A stretch of 64,000 bases of DNA, taken from assembly GCA_013306675.1 (NCBI GenBank), contig JABLUY010000020.1, positions 62,001-126,000 of the forward strand. Reading direction: 5' to 3'. Below are positions 1-9,255 of the stretch, one piece after another; positions within the stretch are counted from its first letter, which is position 1, and every line of letters starts with the position of its first letter. The position numbers and the translations under genes are program-made. The notes under the pieces were generated by a model that saw only the letters and a list, made by a program, of their open reading frames with translations, was not told the origin of the DNA and did not search any database. This DNA comes from Thraustochytrium sp. TN22. Lineage: Eukaryota; Sar; Bigyra; Thraustochytrida; Thraustochytriidae.

Positions 1-403
1 GTTCGCCCGGCACCTCGAGCACACGCAGCGCGACACCAGACGAGATCTGCAGGCCGTCCTCCGGAATGCGTCGCAGACGCCGTCGGTTCTGCAGCGAACG
101 CTCACGCTTCGCGAGCGCCGCCTCTCTGCGCTCCGTCTGTGCCGGCGACTCGGTGAAGAGACCCTGGACGGTGGCAGCACGGCTGCTGCTGCTGCTGCAG
201 AGGTTGCCGCCGGCGCCCACCTCGTCGTCGCTGTCCACGCCGCCCAAGCGCGACAGCCAGGCCTCCCCTTCGTCGCTGCTGGAGCTGGCCGCATCATCCT
301 CGTCCCCTCCGGGATCCGCGGCCGCAGCGACGTCGATATGAGCCCTCTGCGCCTCGACGGCCTCGACGGCGCCGTGCTCGTGCATCACCTTTTCGTGCGC
401 CAT
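1..403 (-). CDS. Partial acidic protein of unknown function, 5' end only
   Basis: An open frame starts at an ATG on the minus strand (bases 403-401) and stays open for 134 codons until it leaves the window at base 1. I translated it by hand and found no stop. The N-terminal 90 residues are acidic and serine-rich (DPGGDEDDAASSSSDEGEAW, then a five-serine run). They are followed by a basic helical stretch (RREAALAKRERSLQNRRRLR) and the beginning of what may be a folded domain (LQISSGVALRVLEVPGE). This change from acidic disorder to basic helix to hydrophobic segment looks like real protein rather than chance GC-rich frame. No family is recognised. The 3' part, and any introns, lie outside the window. 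Confidence 0.5.
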   Translation of the reverse strand, partial: MAHEKVMHEHGAVEAVEAQRAHIDVAAAADPGGDEDDAASSSSDEGEAWLSRLGGVDSDDEVGAGGNLCSSSSSRAATVQGLFTESPAQTERREAALAKRERSLQNRRRLRRIPEDGLQISSGVALRVLEVPGE

Positions 404-955
404 GTGGCACGTCCCCGTTCGTACGCTCCGCAGGCTCTGCTGGCGAGCGCTCGCGGCTTCCACGGGCGCGCAGGTGCGGCGTGCACGAGCCTGCCTCTGC
501 GTGCGCCCTCGGCCTCTGTGCTGCGCCTGGGACCTCGCGGCGCGCTCGCGTCCGGGTGCTTGCTTGGTGGTCTGTCTGTCTGTCTGGCTGTGACTGGCAG
601 AGGAGAGCGCGAGCCAAGACGAGCCTCTGACGGGGAGGGCGCGCCGGGCGCAGGGCGGGGCGATGCGCCGCAACATTCATCCCCATGGCAGGCTTTGTGG
701 AGAGGCTTCAAGGCTCTCAAAATCACAAAAAGGGCTTCAAAATACGGCCTTTCGAGAGTGCGTGCGTGCGTACGTGGCAGGGTACATGGCGAGGTGCAGT
801 GATGTTGGCTGCGTATGCGCATGCGCATGCGCATGCGCGGGGAGGCTGCGAGCTCGCTGTTGCGTGGCATCGTGTGTATGTTTCTTGGCGACCGCAGTCT
901 GCTAGAATGAGCAGCTCAAGAGGCCAGGCTTGGGCGGCCCGCTCGAGCTGGGCTG
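404..955. other. Intergenic region between two minus-strand genes
   Basis: This stretch is the 3' flank of the FDSxDY protein gene and the 5' flank of the partial gene at the left edge. It contains the ATGCGC array at 814-838 and a short TCTGTCTG repeat near 570-590. Several frames are open in both directions but their translations are arginine, proline and serine-rich composition without domain signal, so I call no gene here. Confidence 0.4.
814..838. repeat. ATGCGC hexamer array
   Basis: About four tandem copies of ATGCGC. Each contains the palindrome GCATGC or GCGC, so the array can form alternating purine-pyrimidine (Z-DNA-prone) structure. It lies about 120 bp beyond the stop codon of the FDSxDY gene, and no function is evident. 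Confidence 0.7.
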
Positions 956-2941
956 CTAAGGCTGAGGCGAGAGGTTGGAGAGCTGCTTGCGCAGGCGCGA
1001 GGGGCCTGGCGAGGGGCTCTGCGTGGGCGGGGAGTACGGCTGCGGCGAGCGCTCCAGCGCCGCGTTCTTGTCCGGGACCGGGAGGTCGTCGGCATCCATG
1101 CCGCGGAAGTAGTCGGCCGAGTCAAAGCGATGAACGCGAGGCGACTGGGGCGACTGCAAAATCTTGCGTGCCGCGGCCGTGGCTGCACCCTGGTCGGCGC
1201 GAAAGGTGACGGCTTTGGCGCCCAGCGAGCTGGCGGCGGACGGCGGGGCAACGTCCTCGTTGGTTTTGGACTCGATGGATGAGGTGCGTGCCACCATGGC
1301 CGAGGCGCGCGCCTTGAGTTTGGCGGCAGAGGCCTCCTGCTTGCGTTGCATGCGCTGGTGCAGCAAGTGCTGGGCAATGCTTGCGCCGGGCTCCGCGTGC
1401 GCCTGCGCGGGTGGCTCGTCCACGCTCTGGCGCGCCTCAGGTTCACGGGCCGCGGCGAAGGCGGCGTCCATCGCAGCGGCGCCTGCAGCCAGACCGGGCG
1501 TCGCAGTCTTGGCCTGCGCCTGGGCTACAACGTCCTCTTCGGCGGTGAGGCCAGCGAAGAAATCGGCGCTGTCGAACCGGCGCTGCTGGCGGATTGAGCG
1601 GCCCACCACGACACGGCGCGCCTCGTCCTTGATGAGCTGCGCCGCGGCGCGCGGCGAGGCGCCCTTGACGTCTGCCAGCGCCTCAGAATCGGACTTGACG
1701 CCGCGGAAGAAGTCTGCGCTGTCGAAGCGCGTGCCCCGCTTCAGCGGCGAGGTGGTGTTTGCCACGGCCTCTTCCTCCTCCTCCTCCGCCGCCGCCGCCG
1801 CCAAGCTCGCTGCCGCAGTCGCTGCCGGCCTCGCGGCCGCAGGGGAGCTCTGAAGCAAAGGCACGTCGGCCTTGACCAGCTGCTGCGCCTCGGGCTCGGG
1901 CGACCCAAGTTCTACAGCATTTTCGCCCTCCGAGCGCATAGAGTTGTTGCGCACGAGACGCGGCACCTCGGGACTCAAGCCGGCGATAACCTGGCGCGAG
2001 GGCGAGGCGCCCGAGCCCAGCGCGCCAATGGAGGCGGGCGGCGAGGCGAGGCCGGACAGCCGCGAGGGCGGAGACGCCAGACCCCCGACCCCAGATTTGC
2101 CTCTGATCGCCGAGCCCGAGGCCAATGCGGACGTAGATGTCGACGACGACGAAGATGATGATGATGAGGAGGAGGAGGAGGTCGACCCAATCAGCGACGA
2201 GGACATCGACGGACTTCGGAGCGTCGACGCGGGCGCGATGGTCTTGGGCCGCAGACGCGGCGGGCTCGAGCCGGCAATGGCCTCATCCGGCGCCGCCCCG
2301 GCGAAGAAATCCGCGCTGTCAAACCGGCGCGCGCGCCGCAGGCTATACTCGAGCAGGATACGTGTGCCGTCCTCATTGATCTTGGGCACGGAGGGCGCTT
2401 CCCGCTCCTTCTCGCGCTCCGCAACCGTCCCACGCGGCGCCGAGGCGAACGGGGAGCGTCGCTCAGAGGGCTCATCGTCCGTGCCCGCATCTGCGCCTGC
2501 GCCTGCGTCTGCGCCCGCGGCGCCCACGCCCGCGGCGCCCGCGCCCGGGACGTGAACCTGACGGAGTCGTCCACCCAGGCCGCCGACCGCGCCACGTCCG
2601 CGCTGCTCGAGCGTGCGCTCCCGATTGTGCGTGTGGTGATGCCCAATCTCCTCCGTCGCCTCAATGTCCTCCATGTAGTCCTGTTGCTGCTCGCGCGGCA
2701 GGCTAAAGTACTCGCCCGAGTCAAAGTGCCGCATCTCAAACAGCCGGTGGTCCAGCAGCTCGCGCCTGCCCTCCAGCGCCGGCCGCAACCTCGCGGCCTG
2801 CAGCCTGGGCGCCGTCGCGCTCTCCTGCAGCTGGTGCCCTTGTCCCTGCGCCTGCGCGTGCGCCTGCCCCTGCGCCTGCGCCGCCTCCGCCGTCGGCGCT
2901 ACGGGCGCCTCCGCGGCCGCCTGCTCCTGCGCCTTCTCCAT
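956..2941 (-). CDS. Protein with five endosulfine-like FDSxDY/F motifs
   Basis: This 661-residue protein is largely low complexity (Gln, Ala, Ser and Glu tracts) but carries five copies of one short motif: RHFDSGEYF near residue 72, RRFDSADFF near 205, TRFDSADFF near 405, RRFDSADFF near 455 and HRFDSADYF near 604. In endosulfine/ARPP-19 (yeast Igo1/2) the core FDSGDY, or FDSADW in plants, holds the serine phosphorylated by Greatwall-type kinases, after which the protein inhibits PP2A-B55. Four of the five motifs are preceded by an Arg/Lys-rich segment. The frame is open upstream to 3592, but residues before the ATG at 2941 have promoter-like composition, so I start there. The function, multivalent PP2A-B55 binding or inhibition, is inference; the repeats themselves are seen directly. 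The gene is divergent from the glycosyltransferase gene 834 bp away. Confidence 0.7.
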   Translation of the reverse strand: MEKAQEQAAAEAPVAPTAEAAQAQGQAHAQAQGQGHQLQESATAPRLQAARLRPALEGRRELLDHRLFEMRHFDSGEYFSLPREQQQDYMEDIEATEEIGHHHTHNRERTLEQRGRGAVGGLGGRLRQVHVPGAGAAGVGAAGADAGAGADAGTDDEPSERRSPFASAPRGTVAEREKEREAPSVPKINEDGTRILLEYSLRRARRFDSADFFAGAAPDEAIAGSSPPRLRPKTIAPASTLRSPSMSSSLIGSTSSSSSSSSSSSSSTSTSALASGSAIRGKSGVGGLASPPSRLSGLASPPASIGALGSGASPSRQVIAGLSPEVPRLVRNNSMRSEGENAVELGSPEPEAQQLVKADVPLLQSSPAAARPAATAAASLAAAAAEEEEEEAVANTTSPLKRGTRFDSADFFRGVKSDSEALADVKGASPRAAAQLIKDEARRVVVGRSIRQQRRFDSADFFAGLTAEEDVVAQAQAKTATPGLAAGAAAMDAAFAAAREPEARQSVDEPPAQAHAEPGASIAQHLLHQRMQRKQEASAAKLKARASAMVARTSSIESKTNEDVAPPSAASSLGAKAVTFRADQGAATAAARKILQSPQSPRVHRFDSADYFRGMDADDLPVPDKNAALERSPQPYSPPTQSPSPGPSRLRKQLSNLSPQP

Positions 2942-3774
2942 GGCGCCCTGGCTTGTTTCGACGTCGGGTTGCACGCCTGGGCGGCCGCGCTCGCCCCGCG
3001 CGCGCGGGACTTGGCCGAGGTCACGGGGCGGGTGGAGGGTCAACTTGGCGCCTCCCTGCCCGCCTGCTTCCCTGCCCGGCCGCGCCCCGCCGCCGACCAA
3101 CGCCGCGCCCCGCCGCCAGCGCAGGCGCGCAGGCGCGCAGGCGAACCTGTGCGCGCCGCGCCGCGCCGCCGCCCGCCGCCGCGCGCGAGCCGCGAGCCGC
3201 GCGCCGCGCCGCCGCGGGTGCTCTGCCGGCGCTGCGCCGCGGCGACGGCGCCTTCGGCGGAACTCCGCCCGGCCCAACCGTCGCGCGGTCTCGCGCGCCG
3301 CCGCCCGCGCACACGCCACGGCGCCTCTCCGGCGCGGCCGCCGCGCCGCCGCGAGGGGGCGCCGCGCGAGTCTGCGCCGCGCCGCGCCGGGTCGCCCCGG
3401 CGCTCCCGCGCTCGCGGCGGCCGCGGCTTTCTTTTTTGCCAGCCCGCCGAGCCAATGGCGGCGCGGCGCGTCCCAGTTTGAACCTGGGTTTGAATTTCGA
3501 ATTCGAATCGAATTCGAATTCGAATTCGAACTCGAAGTCGAAGGCGAAGGCGACGCGAGGCCGCCGGCGCGGCAGGCAGAGCCGCATACCACGGCGCTCG
3601 CGCGGGGCGGCCGCGCGCGGCGCGCGGCGCTCGCCCGCGGGGCGCGCGATGCGCACGGCGCCCGCGCGGCGCGGCCGTTGGCAGCGGCACGGGCATGGGC
3701 ATGGGCATGGGCATGGCCATGGCCATGAGCGCGGCCGGTGGCCCGCGCGCGAGCACGGCCGGGCGGCGGCAGGG
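2942..3774. promoter_or_regulatory. Divergent intergenic promoter region
   Basis: An 833-bp region separates the start codons of two oppositely directed genes. It is extremely GC-rich except for an AT-containing array of TTCGAA/GAATTC units at 3492-3553. The plus-strand side ends in a GGGCAT array that creates six ATGs in one frame. No clear TATA element is seen. All frames are open because of composition, not because of coding. Confidence 0.5.
3492..3553. repeat. TTCGAATTCGAA-type array
   Basis: Tandem, slightly degenerate 6-bp units (GAATTC, GAATCG, GAACTC, GAAGTC, GAAGGC) start at 3492 and decay rightward. Each perfect unit contains the palindromes TTCGAA and GAATTC. This is the only AT-rich patch between the two divergent start codons, so it is a candidate nucleosome-free or factor-binding site; that role is inference. 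Confidence 0.7.
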
Positions 3775-3778
3775 ATGA
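3695..3778 (+). promoter_or_regulatory. Upstream ORF overlapping the glycosyltransferase start codon
   Basis: Six ATGs at 3695, 3701, 3707, 3713, 3719 and 3725 share one frame and open a 27-codon peptide. Its TGA (3776-3778) overlaps the ATGATG start of the main gene (3775-3780). If the transcript begins upstream of 3695, ribosomes would terminate exactly on the main start codon, an arrangement known to permit reinitiation. The overlap is seen directly; regulation is inference. Confidence 0.45.
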
Positions 3779-6700
3779 TGGTGTTGGCCGTGCTAGCGGC
3801 GCTTGTGGGCGTGGCGGCCGGCGCCGTGGTGGCGCCGGCAGAGCCCGTGGTCATGGTGCGGGGCGAGGTGGACCTGAAGGCGTACACGCTGTACAACGAG
3901 GGCGTCAACGCGGAGCGCGCGGGCAGGTCTGGCGAGGCGGAGGAGCGCTACCGCGGGGCGCTGCGGCTCAAGGACAACCTGCTGGAGGCGATGAACAACC
4001 TCGCAGGCCTGCAGCACCGCGCGCAGGCGCTCGAAGAGGCCGAGGCGCTGTACGGAAACCTGCTGCGCGGCGCGCTCGCAGCGGGTCGCAGCGATCTCGT
4101 GGCCGCGGCCAGGAACAACCTGGGCCTAGTTGCCTTTACGCGCGCCACGCGCGGCTCGCAGTCTGCGCCGCTCGACCCGGCCGCTGTGCGCGAGCGCGCC
4201 ATCCCGCTCTACGAGGCGGCGCTCGAGGCCGACCCGAGCCTCATCGACGCGCGCTACAACCTCGCCAACGCCTACCAGGTGCTCGGCGAGGACAGCCTCG
4301 CCCACGGGCGCTTCCACGAGGTGCTGCAGCGCGAGCCGGGCCATCCGCGCGCCAACATGAACCTCGGCAACCTCTACCTCAAGCTCAACCGCTACGAAGA
4401 GGCCGCCGTCTACCACGAGCGCGCGGCGCTGCAGACGCAGGCGCAGGGTGAGTCCCCGCGGGCGCAGGCCGACACGCTCAACAACCTCGGCCAGACGTTG
4501 CGCGAGGCCGGTGACCTCTACGGCGCGCTCGCCCGCCACGAGCAGGCCCTGGAGCTCGACCCGAACTCCACCACGGCTGCGCTGCAGCGCGTCGTTGCGC
4601 TGCGTGCACTTTGCCTCTGGCGCGACTGGGACGCCGCGCACGTGCACTTGGCCGACGTGCTGCGCAGCGAGACCGCCGAGACGAATTGCGCGGGCCCCGA
4701 CGCGAGGGAAGTCGCGCTCACGCCCTACGACAGCCTTCTCTTCCCGCCCGCGCTGCTGCACGGCCCGCTCGCGCCTGCGCGCGTCACACGTCGCGCCGTT
4801 GAAAACCATCTCCAAGACGACAAAGAAGGCAGCGGCGCCCTGCGCGCCACGCGCGAGGCGCCTGCGACCGGCAGCCGGCAGCGTGAGTCGCAGCCCGTCC
4901 TGCACCTGGGCTACCTCTCCTACGACATGAAGGAGCACCCCATGGGCTATCTGATGCGCGGGCTATACGAGCAGCACAACCGCGCCGCCGTCCAGGTGTC
5001 AGTGTTCATGTATGGCCCGCGCGACGACTCGTGGCAGCGCGAGCGCATCGCAGCCGCCGCGGATCGCTTCGTGGACATCTCGCGCGCGCCCTCGGACCTG
5101 GCGGTGGCCCGCATGGAGCAGGCCGGCGTCGACGTCCTTGTGGACCTCATGGCACACACGCGCGGGGCGCGCGTGGACATCGCGGCGCTCGCGCGCCCGC
5201 TCGCCTATGTAAATTTCCTTGGTTTCCCGGGCACGAGCGGCTTCGCCGGACCGCGTGCCTTCGTTGCGGTTGACCGCGTCGTCCTGCCGGCCGAGCACGT
5301 GCGCGCTGAGGTCACGGAGCGCCCACTTTACCTGCCTGGCTCCTACCAGGCCAACGACTACAACGCGACGGTGCGCCTGTGCCAGGCCGTGCTCGAGGGC
5401 GAGCTCGGCCTCGAGCGCTGCCGCCGCGAGACCTCGGCGCACGCGCACCTCGAGGGGCTCGGCCTCGGAGACGCCTCCATCGTTCGCTTCGCCAACTTCA
5501 ACACGCTGCACAAGCTCGAGCCAGCCACCTTTGACGTGTGGATGCGCATCCTGCGCCGCGTCCCGCGGAGCGTGCTCATGCTCGTGCAACCCAAGGACCG
5601 TGGTGGCGTGAACGTGACAGCTAACCTGCGCGCGGAGGCCGCCGCGCGTGGTGTGGCGCCGGCCAGGCTGGTCTTCCTGCCTCGTGCCGGCAAAAATGAC
5701 CACCTGGATCGCCTGGCGGCCGCGGATCTGTTCTTGGACTCCTTCGTCTACGGCGCGCACTCCACCGCGTCGGATGTGCTGTGGAGCGGAGTTCCCGTGC
5801 TCGCAGTCCGCGGCAGCCTCTTTCCGGGCCGCGTCGCAGCGAGCCTGGTCGCCTCGCTCGGCCTCGAGGACGTTCTTCTGGTCGACTCCGTCAAGGCCTT
5901 CGAGGACCTCGCCGTGAACTATGCCACGCACCCGTACCGGCTTGCAGCCGTGCGGGCCGCCTTGGCGCGCGCACTCGCGACGCAGGACACCTTCGACCCG
6001 ACCGGCTTTGCGCCCAAGTTCGAAGTGGCCGTCCGTGCCGCCGTGGACGAGGGCGCGCGCCGCGCCGCTCAAACCGGCGGGTCCGCGCCGTCCCGGGGAG
6101 CCCTCTTTGTCGTGGACGGCCTCTCCGCGGAGGCCAAGGCAGCGGCCGCCCGCCAGCGCCTCGCGGCTCTTCTTCGCAAGGGTCAGGCGCTGCACCATAC
6201 GGATGCGACCGGCGCCGCTGCGGCCTACCGTCGCACGCTCGCCGGCGCCCTTGCGGCGCACGACCTATCCACAGCCGCTGACGCCGCGCACCTCCTCGGG
6301 ATCCTGGAGGGCGACGTGGCGCTCCTGCGCGTGTCCATCGCCGCTGCTGCGCGGATTGGTGTCCCGACGAGCTCCTTCCGCAGCAACCTCGCTCACGTCG
6401 AACGGCAGCGAGGTCGCGCCGACGCGGCGCGGCGCGCCTTTCTGGACGCCCTGGATGCCTGCCTGGACGAGGGCGACCGGCTCGGCAGCATGACCGACAT
6501 TTTCAACGCCGCGGCGCACCTCTGCTTCGTGGCCGCGCCTGCGGACGCGCTCGCCGACGCGCGCCTCTTGCTGGACCGCTTCGACCGCTTCCTCGCGTCC
6601 CGGACCGCGGCGGGCCTCGCGCCGGAGGCTCAGCGGGCGCTCCTTGGGGCGCTCGACACCATGGCGGATCACTTCATTCAGCGCCAGGTGCATCACGCGT

Positions 6701-8067
6701 TTGCGGCGCGCATCAAGCAGCGCTCGGCCAACCTCGTGGCGGGTCCGCGGCGTTTTCGCCTGCTCTACGACGCCGGCTCGCTGCTCTCGAGCGCCGGGCA
6801 CCACGCCGAGTCGCTGGCGTTGCACACCAGCACGGTGCGCGCCGAGCACGAGTTTTTGCGGCGGCCACGGCCTGAGCTCCGCGCACCGAGCCACGCGCGT
6901 CGCCGGCGCGTGGCCATCTACTGCCACGAGTATGGCCAGACGTGGTGGCCGCACTGGGGCCCGCGCTCGCCGCAGAGCAACGGCGTGGGCGGCTCCGAAG
7001 AGGCCGTCATCTTCATGGCCAGGGAGCTGGCCCTCATGGGCTACCTCGTGGAGATCTTCGCGGACCCTCCCGACGAAGACATGGGCCGCGAGCCGGACCA
7101 TGATGTTTATTGGCTGCCTCATACCGCATACGATCCGGCGGACCCGCCTGACGTCTTCGTGGCATGGCGCTACCACATCTCTCTCGCACTCGCGGAGACC
7201 GCGCCAGTACGCCTGCTCTGGCTGCACGACGTTGTGTCGGCGCTCGGCCCGCAGATCGCCATCCAGCGCGAGCAAGGCGACTTGCACGCAGTACTGGCGG
7301 GCAGCCGCTTTCACATCTCCAGCATGCCGCCCGACGTGCAGGCGGCCACGCGTGTCGTCGGCTACGGCCTGCAGGCCGGCTTCTTTGAAGACGGCCCAAA
7401 CGACCCTTACGAGTTCATCTACGCCTCGGCGCCCAATAGGGGCCTCGAGCAGCTGCTGGCGATTTGGCCGCGCATCCGTGCCGCTGCGCCGCAAGCCATC
7501 TTGCGCATCTACTACGGCTTCTCACCGGCCTTCATGCGTTGGGGTGAGACCAGCATCCCGCACTTTGCAGCCTGGGTCGACCGTCTCAACGCCACCATCG
7601 TCGCGCTGCACGAGCAAGGCGTGCGTTATGTCGGGATGGTGCCGCATCGCGAGCTCGCCGAGGCTTACGCGCGCGCCGGCTTCTCACTGTATCCGACTTC
7701 CTTCCCGGAGACCGGCTGCGTCTCGCTGATGAAGGCCATGGCCATGGGCGCCATCCCGGTGACCAGTCGATTCGAGAACTCCTCATTGCCAGACCTGGCG
7801 GGCCTTTGGGACCTCGGCCCGCCGCCGCGCGCGCCGGGCACGCCAACCATCGACCGCAACCCGGCCTTTTTGGATGAATACGCGTTGACGGTCGCGGACA
7901 TTGTGCTGCGCCGCGACGCCGCGGAGATTGCGTCCCATCGACAGCGAATGGTGCAATGGGCGCGCCGTGAGCTCCTCTGGGCCGCCGTTGCGCGCCGCTT
8001 TGTAAGTACGCTTACGGAAGTCGACAACCACCACCAGGAGCACCACCAGCACCAAGCGAAACAATAG
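3775..8067 (+). CDS. TPR-GT41 (SPINDLY/OGT-like) and GT4-like fusion glycosyltransferase
   Basis: This 1430-residue protein begins with a hydrophobic leader (MMVLAVLAALVGVAAGAVVA) that reads as a signal peptide or anchor. Tetratricopeptide repeats follow (about 33-285). A GT41 catalytic region (about 375-745) contains GYLSYDMKEHP, NFLGFPGTSGF, LPRAGKNDH and HSTASDVLWSGVP, matching O-GlcNAc/O-fucose transferases. A second helical, TPR-like section spans 745-1040. The C-terminal third (about 1046-1400) is a GT4-like fold with NGVGGSEEAV and SLYPTSFPETGCVSLMKAMA. GT41 enzymes usually act in cytosol and nucleus, so a leader peptide is odd. In the GT4-like part the second Glu of the usual EX7E pair appears to be Lys. 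An in-frame ATG at 3649 would add a His-Gly repeat before the leader; I prefer 3775. The donor and acceptor substrates are unknown. Confidence 0.8.
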   Translation: MMVLAVLAALVGVAAGAVVAPAEPVVMVRGEVDLKAYTLYNEGVNAERAGRSGEAEERYRGALRLKDNLLEAMNNLAGLQHRAQALEEAEALYGNLLRGALAAGRSDLVAAARNNLGLVAFTRATRGSQSAPLDPAAVRERAIPLYEAALEADPSLIDARYNLANAYQVLGEDSLAHGRFHEVLQREPGHPRANMNLGNLYLKLNRYEEAAVYHERAALQTQAQGESPRAQADTLNNLGQTLREAGDLYGALARHEQALELDPNSTTAALQRVVALRALCLWRDWDAAHVHLADVLRSETAETNCAGPDAREVALTPYDSLLFPPALLHGPLAPARVTRRAVENHLQDDKEGSGALRATREAPATGSRQRESQPVLHLGYLSYDMKEHPMGYLMRGLYEQHNRAAVQVSVFMYGPRDDSWQRERIAAAADRFVDISRAPSDLAVARMEQAGVDVLVDLMAHTRGARVDIAALARPLAYVNFLGFPGTSGFAGPRAFVAVDRVVLPAEHVRAEVTERPLYLPGSYQANDYNATVRLCQAVLEGELGLERCRRETSAHAHLEGLGLGDASIVRFANFNTLHKLEPATFDVWMRILRRVPRSVLMLVQPKDRGGVNVTANLRAEAAARGVAPARLVFLPRAGKNDHLDRLAAADLFLDSFVYGAHSTASDVLWSGVPVLAVRGSLFPGRVAASLVASLGLEDVLLVDSVKAFEDLAVNYATHPYRLAAVRAALARALATQDTFDPTGFAPKFEVAVRAAVDEGARRAAQTGGSAPSRGALFVVDGLSAEAKAAAARQRLAALLRKGQALHHTDATGAAAAYRRTLAGALAAHDLSTAADAAHLLGILEGDVALLRVSIAAAARIGVPTSSFRSNLAHVERQRGRADAARRAFLDALDACLDEGDRLGSMTDIFNAAAHLCFVAAPADALADARLLLDRFDRFLASRTAAGLAPEAQRALLGALDTMADHFIQRQVHHAFAARIKQRSANLVAGPRRFRLLYDAGSLLSSAGHHAESLALHTSTVRAEHEFLRRPRPELRAPSHARRRRVAIYCHEYGQTWWPHWGPRSPQSNGVGGSEEAVIFMARELALMGYLVEIFADPPDEDMGREPDHDVYWLPHTAYDPADPPDVFVAWRYHISLALAETAPVRLLWLHDVVSALGPQIAIQREQGDLHAVLAGSRFHISSMPPDVQAATRVVGYGLQAGFFEDGPNDPYEFIYASAPNRGLEQLLAIWPRIRAAAPQAILRIYYGFSPAFMRWGETSIPHFAAWVDRLNATIVALHEQGVRYVGMVPHRELAEAYARAGFSLYPTSFPETGCVSLMKAMAMGAIPVTSRFENSSLPDLAGLWDLGPPPRAPGTPTIDRNPAFLDEYALTVADIVLRRDAAEIASHRQRMVQWARRELLWAAVARRFVSTLTEVDNHHQEHHQHQAKQ

Positions 8068-8287
8068 CGATTTCCCAACAAGGAGAACTTTGCATCGCAA
8101 AATTCACAAGCCGAACCGAAAGTCTTTTGCTTCGCCAAACTCAAATCACGATTTTACCACGACAGCGACAGGGGGCCGGCACACTCTCACTCTCCTCCTC
8201 TCCCTCCTTTTCTGACTACGGGTTCGCCGCGCGCCTCATGTCATGTCTTGTCTGCCGGTCTGTCTGCCACGCTCTCCTTGCTCTAGC

Positions 8288-9197
8288 TCACTGGACGCCC
8301 ACCAGGTCGTCGGTCTTGAGCAGCATGCGCGTGACCTCGGAGGCGAGAGAGATGGCAGAGGTGGTGACGAGGAGCGGCTGGTAGACGTTCTCCTCGGCCA
8401 GGTTGGAAATCTTGCCCTGGCGCACGTTAATGCCGCTGGTAGTGACGCCCTCGGCGTGCTGGCGGCGCAGCTCGGTGATGATCTCGATCGGGTTCAGGCC
8501 GGCGTTCTCAGCAAGCGTGTAGGGGATGACCTCGAGAGCGTCGGCGTAGGCCTTGACGCAAAACTGCTTCTGGCCAGGCAGCGTCTTGGCATACTTGGAG
8601 AGACGCAGCGCGAGCTCGGCCTCGGGCGCAGCGCCGCCGACAATAAGGAACTTCTTCTTGACGAGGCAGCGGATGACACAGAAGGCATCGTGCAGCGAGC
8701 GCTCGGCCTCGCCGAGCACGAGCTTGTTCGAGCCGCGAACCAGAACAGTGACGGTGTTCGCCTTGGTCTCGCAGCCGGTGACCTTGACGATGCGGCCCGA
8801 GCCCAGGCTGACCTCCTCGACCAGGGCGGCCGTGCCAAGCTTGTCGGCCGTGAAGTTGTCGGCATGCGCCACGGGCGTGCAGCCAGCGGTTCGTGAGATG
8901 AACTCGATGTCAGCGCGCTCCACGTCGGTGATGACCATGATCTTCATCTTGGCAAGAAAGTGCAGCGAGAGGTCATTGACAGCGTCGCGCAGGATCGACT
9001 TTTGGATGAGCAGTACGTTGCAGCCGGCGTCCTTGATCTTCTTGCACAGCTTGAGGATGTACTTGCGCTCCTCGCGGAGGATGCGGTCCATGGCCGCGTA
9101 CTCGGACACCACGACGTTGTTCTCGATGTCCGTCTTGGGCGCCGACAGGCAGACTGCGTCCGTCATCACGATTCGACGTCCCTTTCAGGTTAGTCTT

Positions 9198-9255
<58 letters not shown>

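Noticed and set aside
2942-3592. Upstream extension of the FDSxDY protein frame
   Set aside because: Residues are composition-driven and overlap the divergent promoter; the ATG at 2941 precedes protein-like sequence.
2953-3774. Upstream extension of the glycosyltransferase frame (about 274 extra residues)
   Set aside because: The translated sequence is Arg/Ala/Pro composition from GC-rich promoter DNA. The hydrophobic leader at 3775 is a much better start.
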